DNA of 64,000 bases from an uncultured Campylobacter sp. (GCF_905372745.1 NZ_CAJPQR010000005.1:22498-86497); one strand, 5' to 3'; positions 39,964 to 49,261 are shown, numbered from the stretch's first letter. Numbers and translations are program-made. Notes: generated by a model not told the origin, from the sequence alone.

Positions 39964-40242
39964 AGTAGCTTTCGCCAATCTCAAAGTAAAGCACCTAGGC
40001 GGAACTGGAAATCTCGCCGCTAAATTTACTTTTTTCACGTGCTTTTTAGGATTTGAATTCTATCTGCGGGGATCTTTAAAATTTTGATTAAAAGAATAGT
40101 TTGTAGCAGGGCGTCAAAATAAGCTGCAAACAAAGTAAATTTTAAGCCGCTAAAGATAAAATTTACGCATGAGATCGTACTAAAATAAATCAAAAGCGAG
40201 CGGATGCATAAAGCGCATAAGGACCGCCGCAATCGAGGGAAA
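39964..40242. other. Intergenic region before hisIE
   Basis: No gene is evident. It must contain the hisIE promoter. Confidence 0.35.
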
Positions 40243-41169
40243 ATGAAAATAGACTGGGAAAAAACGGGCGGACTTTTGCCCGTCGTCGTTCAAGAGATCG
40301 CAAGCGGCGAGGTTTTGATGCTTGCTTATATGGACGAAGAGGCGCTAAATTTGAGCCTAGAAACGGGCTTTGCGCACTATTTTTCGCGCACGAAAAACCG
40401 CATCTGGAAAAAGGGCGAACAAAGCGGCAACGTCCAAAAGATCGAGGACGCCTATCTTGACTGCGACAACGATACGCTGCTAATAAAAGTCGAGCAAAAA
40501 GGCGGCGCGGCATGCCACACCGGGGCGAAATCTTGCTTTTTTAGGAAAATCGCGGGCGCAAATTTTAGCGGCGATAGCGAGCAAAATCTAACGGGCGCAG
40601 ACGGGCGGATTTTGACGGGCGAGTTAAATTTAGCGAACGAAAACAGGCAAAATTTAGCCGCCTTTACGGCGCAAACTAAAAAGCCCGCCTACGGCATCAT
40701 AGACGAGATCTATCACGTGATCTTGGAGCGCAAACTAAACGCCGATCCGCAGACTTCATACGTGGCAAGCCTGTTTAAAAAGGGCGAAAATGCCGTCTTA
40801 AAAAAAGTCGGCGAGGAGGCCGGCGAGCTAATCATGGCGTGCAAAGACGCGAGCGCGGCGAGAAGATTTGAAAATTTAGCCGACAAACATGCGAGCGAAA
40901 GCTCAAATCTCAAAAAAGCGCAGCAAATTTTAAGCCGCGACGAGCAAGATTTAAATTCGCAAATTTTAACGCAGAGCGCAAAAGAGCAAGGCGAAAAAGA
41001 CGAGCTTAAAAAAGCCCTAGAGGGCGTAGTTTACGAGGCGGCGGATTTGTGCTTTCACTCGCTCGTCGCTCTTGCCGCGCACGGCATACACCCAGAGCGC
41101 GTTAAAGCCGAGCTTGCGCGCAGGTTTGGGCTTAGCGGTATCGAGGAGAAAAACTCGCGCAAAGATTAG
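40243..41169 (+). CDS. hisIE: Bifunctional phosphoribosyl-AMP cyclohydrolase / phosphoribosyl-ATP pyrophosphatase
   Basis: HisIE catalyses steps 2 and 3 of histidine synthesis. The HisI half (residues 1-100) has the metal-binding [12 protein letters not shown] and [14 protein letters not shown]. The HisE half begins near [12 protein letters not shown] (~150), with [15 protein letters not shown] near 190 and [15 protein letters not shown] near 260. Between those two HisE motifs lie about 55 extra charged residues, so the total is 308 residues against about 200-240 in the family. The ATG at 40243 has GAGGGAAA upstream; an earlier ATG at 40204 adds a basic leader without support. Confidence 0.93.
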   Translation: MKIDWEKTGGLLPVVVQEIASGEVLMLAYMDEEALNLSLETGFAHYFSRTKNRIWKKGEQSGNVQKIEDAYLDCDNDTLLIKVEQKGGAACHTGAKSCFFRKIAGANFSGDSEQNLTGADGRILTGELNLANENRQNLAAFTAQTKKPAYGIIDEIYHVILERKLNADPQTSYVASLFKKGENAVLKKVGEEAGELIMACKDASAARRFENLADKHASESSNLKKAQQILSRDEQDLNSQILTQSAKEQGEKDELKKALEGVVYEAADLCFHSLVALAAHGIHPERVKAELARRFGLSGIEEKNSRKD

Positions 41170-41247
41170 CGCGGCTAAATTTGGCACGCTTTATGCAGGC
41201 GGATTTTAAATTTAGCTCGCAGTAAAGCAACGAGATGAAGAGGCAAG

Positions 41248-41775
41248 ATGATAAACGAACTAAAACAAGGCTTAAATTTTTACATAACGCACCTTAGCTG
41301 GGCGGATTTTGCGGGCTATATCTGGATGTTTTTGACCTTTTTGGCGGTTCTTGCGCTTTGCATTTATATCGCCTCAAAGTCTTATTTCGCCGGTTTTGCA
41401 CTCACGGTCGTTAGTATCGCGGCGCTTGGGTACGGGGCGCACTTTATGCCTAAATTTTTAGATCAAAATTTGAGGGCGCGAGAGCTGGAGATAGTCTCTA
41501 CCAAGCAGCTTGAGTACTCAAATACGCTTCTTGTGGATATACACCTTAAAAATCTTTCAAAAAAGCCCTTTAACTACTGCGAGATCGGACTTGTTTTTTA
41601 TAAAAACTCGGACAATATCTTGCGCCGCTATGCCAATGAACTAAAGCCGTTTTTAAAGGAAAATATCGTGCTAAAGGACGTGCTGGACGTAAATGCCACG
41701 CGCGAGATCACGCACGTCGTAAACGATTTTCGTGTAAATGACTACAACGTCACGGCAAGTTCGGAGTGTTTTTAA
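41248..41775 (+). CDS. DUF2393 membrane protein, first of a pair
   Basis: A 175-residue protein with two N-terminal membrane segments (about 19-45 and 48-68), then a periplasmic beta-rich domain with HLKNLSKKPFNYCEIGLVF. The pair of adjacent DUF2393-type genes is typical of Campylobacterota; function is unknown. Its stop overlaps the next start (TAATG), so the two are coupled and may form a complex. Confidence 0.7.
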   Translation: MINELKQGLNFYITHLSWADFAGYIWMFLTFLAVLALCIYIASKSYFAGFALTVVSIAALGYGAHFMPKFLDQNLRARELEIVSTKQLEYSNTLLVDIHLKNLSKKPFNYCEIGLVFYKNSDNILRRYANELKPFLKENIVLKDVLDVNATREITHVVNDFRVNDYNVTASSECF

Positions 41776-42305
41776 TGCAAGGATATTTTAACGTCTTTCA
41801 TTTTATCGCGCTCGCGGCTTTGGCGCTGCTATCGGTACTTTTTATGCTCCTTTCGCGCGGAGAAAAAGACCCGAAACTGTTTAAAATTTATCTTTTGATA
41901 AATATCGCCGCGACGTTGATAATGGGGTATTTTTTTATGTTGGTCGTGGATAAATACACAAAAAAAGCCGCTCTAACCGAGTTTGCCGCTCATAGGGTGC
42001 TTAGAAACGAGACCGTCGTGTTTAAGGGCGCGCTGAAAAATACGGGCGAATTTAGCATCGCAAACTGCGACCTCACCGTTAAGGTTGTCAATAATCCGGT
42101 CAGCAAAGACACGATCGCCGGCGCGGTTTTTAAGCCTAGCGGATGGTCGCTATTTTCGCATGACGAGCGCACGAACGTCGCTGAGATCACGGCTAGCGTC
42201 GCTAAAAACATCGCGCCGGGACAAATGCGAAATTTTAGCCTTTCTATGCCCTATCCGCCGCATTTTACAAATACCCAAACGATAACAAATTTAGAGTGTA
42301 GATGA
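41775..42305 (+). CDS. DUF2393 membrane protein, second of a pair
   Basis: A 176-residue protein with the same layout as its neighbour: two hydrophobic segments (about 9-28 and 38-58) followed by an extracytoplasmic domain (VVFKGALKNTGEFSIANCDL; PGQMRNFSLSMPYPPHF). It looks like a paralogue from gene duplication. The ATG overlapping the upstream stop is the likely start. Confidence 0.7.
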   Translation: MQGYFNVFHFIALAALALLSVLFMLLSRGEKDPKLFKIYLLINIAATLIMGYFFMLVVDKYTKKAALTEFAAHRVLRNETVVFKGALKNTGEFSIANCDLTVKVVNNPVSKDTIAGAVFKPSGWSLFSHDERTNVAEITASVAKNIAPGQMRNFSLSMPYPPHFTNTQTITNLECR

Positions 42306-42374
42306 GCGCGGCCTGCGGGCAAGATAAATTTACGGCTTGCCGGCTAGTCGGCGTAACCATTTGTTTTTTGCGGC

Positions 42375-42716
42375 TTATCTTTGCGCGTCTATACCTTGTC
42401 TAGCTTTATCCCGCTTTGTACGCTCATTTCTTTGCGTGCGCGCTAAATTTAACGTCTTTTTCAAATTATCCTCAAAAAATAGCTTAGCAGCGACCTTATT
42501 AGTGTCTTTCCTAAAAAACAAAGACCTTTGCGCGCCGTTATCGTCGTAGTTTTCGTTTTGCTTTCTATAAGTTGCGGCATTACGATCTTTATCGCGGTGG
42601 ATATAGCGCCGCCTTTTGGATTTATTTGCGCCGTTAAATTTAGGGTTGCCGCGATTAGAAAACTTGCTTTGGCTTATTAGTTTAAAGCTGCCTATGTCCG
42701 CTAGCACGCTTGTCAT
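42375..42716 (-). CDS. Doubtful basic protein
   Basis: A 113-codon frame rich in Lys, Arg and Asn (NGANKSKRRRYIHRDKDRN). No family is recognised and no good ribosome site precedes the ATG. It could be a small nucleic-acid-binding protein or a chance frame in a 750-bp gap. Confidence 0.25.
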   Translation of the reverse strand: MTSVLADIGSFKLISQSKFSNRGNPKFNGANKSKRRRYIHRDKDRNAATYRKQNENYDDNGAQRSLFFRKDTNKVAAKLFFEDNLKKTLNLARTQRNERTKRDKARQGIDAQR

Positions 42717-43030
42717 TTTTTGATTGGACGCACAGAGCCTATGGGCGCATTAGCCGGGGCGCGGGGATACATCCTCGTATAACTTTATTTAAGTGCAGTC
42801 TAGCTTGTGGAAAAAGACTAGAAAACCCTTGTCGGGCGACTTTGGGCGCGTTGCTCCCGAATGAAAGTTAAGACCAAGGCCTTGAGCTTTAGCGACCGCA
42901 TAAATTTACTCATTTTCTCTTTTTATGAGTTAAATTTTAGTCCTATATTTTTACTACCTTAGGGTTATGCTTGAATAAAATTTCCTTTTACGAAACTCTA
43001 AAAGGCGAATACTTAGAAAAAACAGTCGAA
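42717..43030. other. Non-coding stretch with several hairpins
   Basis: A GC-richer block (about 42725-42895) contains GATAC...GTAT, AGTCT...AGACT, CTTGTCG-GG-CGAC and GGGCGC...GCTCCC pairings. It does not match tmRNA, 6S RNA, SRP RNA, RNase P RNA or a riboswitch that I know. It may be an uncharacterised small RNA. Confidence 0.3.
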
Positions 43031-43053
43031 TTTAAGCCCGAGCGGGCTTAAAT
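43031..43053 (-). terminator. Terminator of the small zinc-ribbon gene
   Basis: TTTAAGCCCG-AGC-GGGCTTAAA is a near-perfect palindrome directly downstream of the gene's stop codon on the minus strand. Confidence 0.65.
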
Positions 43054-43242
43054 TTATAGGTCTTCTTTGACCTCGTCGTTGCTGCGAACGACTAGGCCCG
43101 AGCCGTGTATGACGCTAGGGATGCACGCCGTGCAGATATCGACCTCTTCGCCGTTTTTATGGGCGCGGACGAATACGGCGTTTTCATTTTCCGTGCTTTT
43201 TTGTCCGCAGACGTTGCAAACTACGATATTTTCGGTTCTCAT
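43054..43242 (-). CDS. Small zinc-ribbon protein
   Basis: A 62-residue protein with two Cys pairs, CNVCGQ (residues 9-14) and CTACIP (~37-42), probably one zinc site. The acidic C-terminus ends EVKEDL. A GGAAG-type site precedes the ATG and a terminator follows the stop, so it looks like a real gene. Function unknown; redox or nucleic-acid binding are options. Confidence 0.6.
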   Translation of the reverse strand: MRTENIVVCNVCGQKSTENENAVFVRAHKNGEEVDICTACIPSVIHGSGLVVRSNDEVKEDL

Positions 43243-43304
43243 TTGACTTCCTTCATAAAAAATTCGGGCGTATTTTATTTAGTTTTTCGCCGATTTGAAA
43301 TGAT

Positions 43305-44039
43305 TTACGTCAAGCGCGAAGTCTCGCGTAAAAAGAAAAAATGCGAAAAATAAATAACGAAAAAAATCTGCAAGAAAAGCCCAAAAATAGGCACCAAGCA
43401 AAGTAGGTAAAAGCACAGCGCGGCGGCTTTAAATTTATATCCGCCGTAGTCCAGCAAATAAAGCTCAAATTTATGCCGCGAGAGGGCGTTTGGCGCGACG
43501 TCGATGAAAAGTAGCGAATAATAAAGATAAAAAAACGCCGGGTGCAAGGCGAGGAAATTTAGCGCAGGCACGGCTAAAATCGGCACGCAAATAAGCGCGA
43601 TCAGGAAAAATTTGAGCAAAATTTTGCCCATAAGAGCCGTTTGGCGAGCTAGGCTGATATTTGCCAGCTGCGCCTCGTCCACGCGGTAGTGCCTGCGGTT
43701 TATCTCGCGGGCGACCACTGGAGTTAGAAAGCTCGCAACCGCGAGCGCGCAAAAAATTGAGAGCATGACGACTAGATATGCGCCGACGGCGTAAAATATC
43801 GCGCCGAAGAGCCACTTTGCGATGCCTAGGCTAAGGATTTTAGCCGCCATCGGATACTCGGCCAGAGCGCCTGACTCGCCCGATACGGCGGCGTTTAGCG
43901 CCTCGTACAGCTCGCGGCCGCCAAACATCGCAATCGCCGCGATAACAAGCGCGGAAAAAACGAGCGGCAGGATAGAGAGCACGATAAATTTGGGCGTGAA
44001 AAGGTCCTTTAGCGAAAGGCGTAAAATATCAGCGAACAA
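43305..44039 (-). CDS. EI24/CysZ-like membrane protein
   Basis: A 244-residue inner-membrane protein with about five to six hydrophobic helices. The fold type is suggested by the N-terminal LRLSLKDLFTPKFIVLSILP, the VASFLTPVVAREINRRHY segment and the C-terminal hydrophobic hairpin. EI24-domain proteins include the sulfate permease CysZ; no cys genes are nearby, so transport of sulfate is uncertain. Confidence 0.7.
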   Translation of the reverse strand: MFADILRLSLKDLFTPKFIVLSILPLVFSALVIAAIAMFGGRELYEALNAAVSGESGALAEYPMAAKILSLGIAKWLFGAIFYAVGAYLVVMLSIFCALAVASFLTPVVAREINRRHYRVDEAQLANISLARQTALMGKILLKFFLIALICVPILAVPALNFLALHPAFFYLYYSLLFIDVAPNALSRHKFELYLLDYGGYKFKAAALCFYLLCLVPIFGLFLQIFFVIYFSHFFFLRETSRLT

Positions 44040-44443
44040 CGAATCTCCATTTTATTTAAATTTATAGCCGTCATGCGGCGAAAGGGTGTTTGGGCGCGAC
44101 GTTTTTTAAATTTGACGCGCATTTTTTGCCAGCAAAAGCGGCACTGCAAATGCTTTTAATGACGCGCAAATTTAACGCACGCGTAGATTTTGCGGCTAAA
44201 TTTGACCGATTTAATCCAGCTTCAAATTTAGCTAAATTTACTCAAATTTGACCCGCTTTTTGGTGGCGCGAGACTTGCATGCGGCGTAAATTTTTGCGGA
44301 CTAAAACGGCAGAGTTTTAGCTAGCCTAGCTAAAACTTGCTTAAATTTAAACGCCAGCGACCTAAACCGCTAAGCTAAATCGCAAAAATTTTGGCTAAAT
44401 TTAACGACCCAAGCGCAAATTTAGCCCGCAAAGCCGTCAAATT
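44040..44443. other. Intergenic region dense in AAATTTG/AAATTTA words
   Basis: About 400 bp with more than ten AAATTT-containing words and no reading frame of interest. Promoter of the EI24-like gene must lie near 44040-44100. Confidence 0.4.
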
Positions 44444-45139
44444 TTATTTTACCGCCTTATACTCGGCTTCTAGCGCGGCGTAGATATCGTCCATACTTTT
44501 TAGCCCGCGAGCGAGGATTTCGTTCATCACGGCGTTATCTTCCTTGCCGTTCCATACCTTTTTATACGCGCCCTCTTTGTAGCCGCGGTCTTGGCGGAAG
44601 CGATTTAGGACGTTTTTACCGACGTAGCACTCGTAAAGCGAGCCGAGATTTACGCCGCATTTTAGGCTCATCGTGAAGTAAATTTTAAGCAGGTCAAAGA
44701 GCGAATACTCAAAGCCCGAGCACTTATTTATGAGCATTTCGACGTCGTTTATGATCTCGTAGATGTTTTCGTCAGCGACGTTAAACGGCTCTCGGCAAAA
44801 CGCCTCAAAGCCGCTGCTAGCGCAGATGTCACTTGAGAGCTTTGCGATATCGCCGAGGTTATTTAGCTTATACTGCTCAAGCATCAAACTCATCAAAAAG
44901 TGCCAGATATCCACGACCTCGACGCGCAGATTTTCTTCATTTGTCGGCGCGTTTATGCTTTTCCAGTGTTTCCAGGCAAAGCTGTCTATGAGCTCGGCGC
45001 ACTCCATATATATGCAGCGTTTCCAGTTGATGAGTTTGCCGTTTTTATTTATGCCGTTTTCCCAGCCGATGCCGTTGGTGTCGTCGTTTAGGCTCTGCTG
45101 GAGATTTAGCATTTGGGTGATTTTTTCATTCGCGTTCAT
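44444..45139 (-). CDS. dut: dUTP diphosphatase, dimeric all-alpha type
   Basis: Dut hydrolyses dUTP to dUMP, keeping uracil out of DNA. The 231-residue protein belongs to the dimeric MazG-like type found in Campylobacter, not the trimeric beta type: metal-binding YMECAELIDSFAWKHWK (~44-60) and VEVVDIWHFLMSLML (~73-87), then NVLNRFRQDRGYKEG, which is diagnostic. The ATG follows AGGAAAA. Confidence 0.93.
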   Translation of the reverse strand: MNANEKITQMLNLQQSLNDDTNGIGWENGINKNGKLINWKRCIYMECAELIDSFAWKHWKSINAPTNEENLRVEVVDIWHFLMSLMLEQYKLNNLGDIAKLSSDICASSGFEAFCREPFNVADENIYEIINDVEMLINKCSGFEYSLFDLLKIYFTMSLKCGVNLGSLYECYVGKNVLNRFRQDRGYKEGAYKKVWNGKEDNAVMNEILARGLKSMDDIYAALEAEYKAVK

Positions 45140-45193
45140 AAATTTTCCTATTTTTAAAATTTATGAATTATAGCGAAAATTTTAAACCGCGAA

Positions 45194-45709
45194 CTAAACG
45201 TAAAATTTAAAGCTATCCAGCTGAGAAATGAGCTCGTCAAAGAGCTTTTTGGAGTTTTGAAGTAGCTTAGCGTCCGCTTTGTTTTGCTCCATCAGTCTAT
45301 CAAAAAGCTTTAACGTGCCGTCCGCGATAAAATTTTTATGGTTTGCGTCTTTTATTTCCGGAAGCTCCTTGCGAAGCGAGTTTGCGAGATTTGTCACGCG
45401 CGAAGATACCCAATCCTCGCCATCTTTGACGTTTTTCATAAATTTATCTATGCTAGGCGCTATCTTTTCTAGAGCGGTTGCGAGCTCTTCTTTATCACGC
45501 GCGTCCAGACCATCGCCTTTATATGAAAAGCTATAGCCGTACTCGTGCGTGAGAGTGAGCGCAGATGCCGATGCGCCAGCTGTTTTGGCGCTGGCGTAGT
45601 CTACTGTTTTATTGTCGTACATTTTTAGATTTATCTCGTCGCCGCTGCTGGTTTTAAAGCTAAAATCAAAGCTGTTTAGGCTCGCGCTTTGGTAGTTTTG
45701 TAGTTTCAT
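45194..45709 (-). CDS. Conserved hypothetical protein
   Basis: A 171-residue soluble protein. The N-terminal half is beta-rich (FSFKTSSGDEINLKMYDNKT), the C-terminal half helical (LATALEKIAPSIDKFMKNV; KLFDRLMEQNKADAKLLQN). No signal peptide, membrane segment or known motif. A GGACGACAAATC leader with weak ribosome site precedes the ATG. It is 54 bp upstream of dut on the same strand and may share its transcript. Confidence 0.6.
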   Translation of the reverse strand: MKLQNYQSASLNSFDFSFKTSSGDEINLKMYDNKTVDYASAKTAGASASALTLTHEYGYSFSYKGDGLDARDKEELATALEKIAPSIDKFMKNVKDGEDWVSSRVTNLANSLRKELPEIKDANHKNFIADGTLKLFDRLMEQNKADAKLLQNSKKLFDELISQLDSFKFYV

Positions 45710-45795
45710 GATTTGTCGTCCTTTTGGCTTTATATCGGCTAAATTTCTTTTTTCTTAATACCCCTTGCGCTAAAATCACGCAAAAAAGGATGAAA

Positions 45796-46173
45796 ATGTG
45801 CTGTTTTGCCACGCGCGTATTTTTGCTCATTAGCGCGACCGTTTTGAGCTTTGTTTTGCACGGATTTTTCCCGCAAATTCCCGTCGTCGCGTTTTATTTT
45901 TTACTGGCAAATTTGATCTCACTTACGATATTTTCGCTATTTTTCGCGGGCAAATTGCCAAGCTTCGTTAAGCCCGCGGCAGTGCACTATTTTAGCTTTA
46001 TCGGCGGCTTTGCGGCTGGGCTTGCAGTGACTTTGCTTAGACGCGAAAAAGCGGGGGCTAAATTTATCAGAACCGAGCTTTTTATCTTTGCTTTTTGGTT
46101 AGTTTTAGCTTGCTTTTTGGCGCTAAATTTTAGCCGGCTGTCGGCAAATTTGGCTCAAATTTTTAGCGCTTAA
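45796..46173 (+). CDS. DUF1294-like membrane protein
   Basis: A 125-residue protein with four hydrophobic helices and a conserved pattern between the second and third (LINLISLTIFSLFF-type helix, then FVKPAAVHYFSFIGGFAAGL, LLRREKAG). This matches the DUF1294 layout, function unknown. The ATG at 45796 has AAAGGA six bases upstream; an ATG two codons earlier is too close to that site. Confidence 0.6.
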   Translation: MCCFATRVFLLISATVLSFVLHGFFPQIPVVAFYFLLANLISLTIFSLFFAGKLPSFVKPAAVHYFSFIGGFAAGLAVTLLRREKAGAKFIRTELFIFAFWLVLACFLALNFSRLSANLAQIFSA

Positions 46174-46183
46174 GGCGGACGAA

Positions 46184-46594
46184 ATGGATGAGAAAATTTT
46201 AAAATTTATCCGCAAAATGCACCTGCTTAGTCTTGCCGTTTTAGATGAGGGCAAGCCTTACTGCGCGAGCTGCTTTTACGCTTTTGACGAGGAAAATTTA
46301 GCTTTTATCGTAGCTGGCGGCGAGCGGAGCGCTCACGTGAAGGCGTTTTTAGCAGAGTCTGGTGTAGCCGGCACCGTCGCGCTTGATACGAAGGTGGTGG
46401 GCAAGATAGAGGGGGTGCAGTTTCGCGCTATAGCCGCTCCTGCAACCGCACATCAGAGAAAAATATATTTCGCGCGCTTTCCTTACGCTTTGGCGATGAA
46501 CCCGAGCCTTTATAGTTTGAGTCTTGGCTGGGTTAAATTTACGCATAATGCGTTGGGGTTTGGGAAAAAACTCGTCTGGCAGAGAGCAAATTGA
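46184..46594 (+). CDS. Pyridoxamine 5'-phosphate oxidase-like (flavin split-barrel) protein
   Basis: A 136-residue protein with the split-barrel pattern HLLSLAVLDEGKPYCASCFY, then AGGERSAHVKAFL and VAGTVALDTKVVGKIEGVQF. Relatives bind FMN or heme; the reaction is unknown. Ten base pairs behind the DUF1294-like gene, probably co-transcribed, and followed by a MITE-like palindrome. Confidence 0.7.
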   Translation: MDEKILKFIRKMHLLSLAVLDEGKPYCASCFYAFDEENLAFIVAGGERSAHVKAFLAESGVAGTVALDTKVVGKIEGVQFRAIAAPATAHQRKIYFARFPYALAMNPSLYSLSLGWVKFTHNALGFGKKLVWQRAN

Positions 46595-46601
46595 ATAAAA
46601 A

Positions 46602-46896
46602 GGCTCGTCTCGCGAGCGCTTTTCCGAGATTTCGCAAAATTTTCGCTCCGCAGGCTATATGCCTAGCGCACGCTCAATTTTGCTTCAAAGCTCGAAAAAT
46701 CATCTCGCGATACTTCGCCTTGACTATTTATGTAAAATTTGAAGTCGAAATTCTCGAATTTGAACGCAAAGAGTCAAGGCAAAGTATCTTGCGATGAATT
46801 TAAATGTTGCGAAGAAATTTTCGACCGAAGATAGAACATGCAGTTCATCGAGGGAGGAAATTTCTAGCTCATTTAAAGGCGCGCAAGAGACGAGCC
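46602..46896. mobile_element. MITE-like palindromic element
   Basis: A 295-bp segment with terminal inverted repeats GGCTCGTCTC/GAGACGAGCC (46602-46611, 46887-46896) and inner arms of 25 bp (46701-46725 against 46772-46796, 21 of 25 paired). Intermediate parts also match in inverted order, so the whole folds into one long imperfect hairpin. No gene inside. It lies between convergent genes, where such elements are tolerated. No target duplication was found, and the mobilising transposase is unknown. Confidence 0.55.
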
Positions 46897-46911
46897 GCCA
46901 AAAAGCAAAAT

Positions 46912-48447
46912 TTACTCGCCAAATATATCAAGTTTTTTATCATATTCCTTTGTCTCTACTCCAAAAAACCCCAGCAACGAACTAAAAACATTATCGTGCG
47001 AGACGGCGTCGTCCTTTTGCGCGCGCAGGCGAGCTAGCGTCGCTTCATCGCTTGCGTACGCCATCATCGGGATGTGTTTTTGCGTCTCTGGCGCGATGGC
47101 GTAGGGCATGCCGTGCAGATAGATGCCGTTTTCGCCCAGGCTCTCGCCGTGATCGGAGAAATACCAAACCGCGCTTTTATCGCCGCCCGCGTCCTTGACA
47201 GCGTTGATGACCTCGTCAATGAAAAAATCGGTAAAAAGCAGCGTGTTGTCGTAGGTGTTTACGATGCTATCGCTATCGCAGGAGCTAAGCTCGCTCGTGT
47301 CGCAAGTCGGGGTAAATTTGCGAAATTTGCTCGGATAGCGGGCGTAGTATGCAGGGCCGTGCGAGCCTTGCAGGTGCAGGACGATTATCTCGTTTTGCGC
47401 GAGATTTTCGAGGCGTTTTTTGAGTGAGGGCAGCATATTCGTATCGTATCCTGCGTCAAAGTACTCGACGTCGCCCGCGTCCAAGCGGTCGCAAACGCCC
47501 TTACATTTGCCCGAGTTGTTGCCTAGCCACACGACCTTGACGCCGACGCGTTTTAAGATATCAAGCGCGTTTTCGCTAAATTCTTTGCTACTGTATTCTT
47601 TTCTAGTGGACTTTGAGAACAGGCACGGTAGCGAGACTGCCGTAGCCGTTCCGCACGAGCGAGCATCGCTGAAATAGACCAAATTTGGCTCATTTTTCGT
47701 GTAAAAATTCGTGTCGTTTTTGGCGTACCCGCCGAGCGAATAGTTTTTCGCGCGCGCCGTTTCGCCCACGATTAGCACCATCAGCCGTCGTTCGTCGCTT
47801 GGCTTCATCGTAGCGTCCATGCCGATTTGTTTAAATTCGGGCTTAAAAAACTCCATTTTTATGTATTTTTGCGCTGCGTAAATCGGATAAAATGGCAGGT
47901 TGTAGGCTCTTATGAAGCTATTTTCTCGAAAAAACGGGATAAGGGACTTAGTCTGCGAAAAAAATAACCCAGCCGCGAGCGCTAAAAAGCCTGCAAATGT
48001 TAAAAATTTGATCTTTATATGCCGCTTGGCGCCGCCGTACTCTATCCTCGCAAAAGCGACCAGAAGGCAGGGTAAAACGCCCAAAAATAGCATATAGCAA
48101 ACGAGTTTTGGATTTAAAAAGCTTAATACCTCTCCCGCGTCCGTTTGCGCGACGTTTCTTATCATTTCGCTATCGATTATGATACCGTAGCTTTGCATGA
48201 AGTAGCTACTAGCGCACGTAATGGCAATCGCAGCGATACTAACCGGCTTAGCTAGATAGGGCAAAAAAACGAGCGAAAACAGCGCGCAAAGCAGCGAAAA
48301 ATATATAACCGGCAGGCTTGCGGCCGTCAGCGGATGAGCTTCAAAGCTAAGCCTTGAATAAATAAAATTAAACAGCCCAAAATTTAGCGCGGCGATAAAA
48401 ACGGCGTTTAAAAGCGTAAATTTAAACCAAGAAATACGTAGCTTCAT
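46912..48447 (-). CDS. eptA: Phosphoethanolamine transferase (EptA/EptC type)
   Basis: These enzymes add phosphoethanolamine to lipid A and, in Campylobacter, also to the flagellar rod protein FlgG and glycans. The 511-residue protein has five N-terminal membrane helices (to ~170) and a periplasmic alkaline-phosphatase-like domain. That domain has LIVGETARAKNYSLGGY (metal Glu), SCGTATAVSLPCLFS (catalytic Thr), HLQGSHGPAYYARYP and WYFSDHGESLGENGIYLHG. The ATG at 48447 follows TTAGGAAAAC; a longer reading from 48489 has no such site. Confidence 0.9.
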   Translation of the reverse strand: MKLRISWFKFTLLNAVFIAALNFGLFNFIYSRLSFEAHPLTAASLPVIYFSLLCALFSLVFLPYLAKPVSIAAIAITCASSYFMQSYGIIIDSEMIRNVAQTDAGEVLSFLNPKLVCYMLFLGVLPCLLVAFARIEYGGAKRHIKIKFLTFAGFLALAAGLFFSQTKSLIPFFRENSFIRAYNLPFYPIYAAQKYIKMEFFKPEFKQIGMDATMKPSDERRLMVLIVGETARAKNYSLGGYAKNDTNFYTKNEPNLVYFSDARSCGTATAVSLPCLFSKSTRKEYSSKEFSENALDILKRVGVKVVWLGNNSGKCKGVCDRLDAGDVEYFDAGYDTNMLPSLKKRLENLAQNEIIVLHLQGSHGPAYYARYPSKFRKFTPTCDTSELSSCDSDSIVNTYDNTLLFTDFFIDEVINAVKDAGGDKSAVWYFSDHGESLGENGIYLHGMPYAIAPETQKHIPMMAYASDEATLARLRAQKDDAVSHDNVFSSLLGFFGVETKEYDKKLDIFGE

Positions 48448-48776
48448 AGTTTTCCTAATTATTGATAATAAGAGTGAAACTTTATCCAAAAAAAGCTTAA
48501 AGCTTTAGTCATTCGGCGCGATTTTGGCGCCAGACGGGTTAAATTTTCGCAGCTTGCTTTCTTGCTGGTTTTGCAAACGGCGGCGCGTTTGCGCGGTTTT
48601 GCGGTTAAATTTAGCCGTATTTTTATAAATTTTACGCGCCCGGCTAGCCAAACGACGGATTTTTGGGATTTGGCAGCGTAGCTTGCTTTTTAAGCCGCCA
48701 ATCAAATTCGGCGTAAAATTAAGACCCGACTAGCGCAAAATCGCTACCGTTTTTGCCGTCAAATTTTACCATGCTT
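48448..48776. other. Intergenic region, no gene seen
   Basis: A 66-codon, Arg/Lys-rich minus-strand frame (48505-48705) lacks a ribosome site. Nothing else is evident; promoter of eptA lies here. Confidence 0.35.
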
Positions 48777-49133
48777 TTAAAAGATTAGCGAAAAAATAGC
48801 CCACGCCCAAGTTATCGCAGCCGTACCGATAGAAAGACAAACGGCAGCTGAGGCGCAGTCTTTGGCGATTTTAGCTAGCGGATGAAAGTCTGGCGAAACG
48901 AGATCCACTACCGCTTCGACCGCGGTATTTAGGCACTCGCAGACTAAAACGAGTCCGAAAACGGCGATCAGCAGTGCGTGCTGTGCCGCAGAAACGGGTA
49001 AAAATAGCGAAACTAGCGCGAGCGGAACGATAACGCAAAGCTCAAGGCGAAACGCCGCCTCGTTTTTTAGCATCGCGGCAAGTCCCTCGAATGCAAATTT
49101 GGAGTTTTTGAAAAAGTCGTATTTGGGCTTCAT
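48777..49133 (-). CDS. dgkA: Diacylglycerol kinase
   Basis: DgkA phosphorylates diacylglycerol released by periplasmic glucan or lipid-modifying enzymes. It can recycle the diacylglycerol made by EptA-type transferases, whose gene is next to it. The 118-residue product has three membrane helices, EGLAAMLKNEAAFRLE (~16-31) and the signature ECLNTAVEAVVDLVS (~85-99). Confidence 0.93.
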   Translation of the reverse strand: MKPKYDFFKNSKFAFEGLAAMLKNEAAFRLELCVIVPLALVSLFLPVSAAQHALLIAVFGLVLVCECLNTAVEAVVDLVSPDFHPLAKIAKDCASAAVCLSIGTAAITWAWAIFSLIF

Positions 49134-49261
49134 ATTTTGCCTTTAAATTTGCGCAATGATAGCGTAAATTTGCTTTATAAGGTGCTTTTGCGGACGTTAC
49201 GATAAACAAAAACGTAGTCAAATTTACCGCTCAAATTTTGAAAAATTTGGCTTGCGTAAAT

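Noticed and set aside
42720..42900. tmRNA, 6S, SRP RNA, RNase P RNA or a known riboswitch
   Set aside because: The hallmark sequences of these RNAs are absent on both strands.
48505..48705. Small Arg/Lys-rich gene upstream of eptA
   Set aside because: No ribosome site; composition fits reverse-strand noise from GC-rich words.
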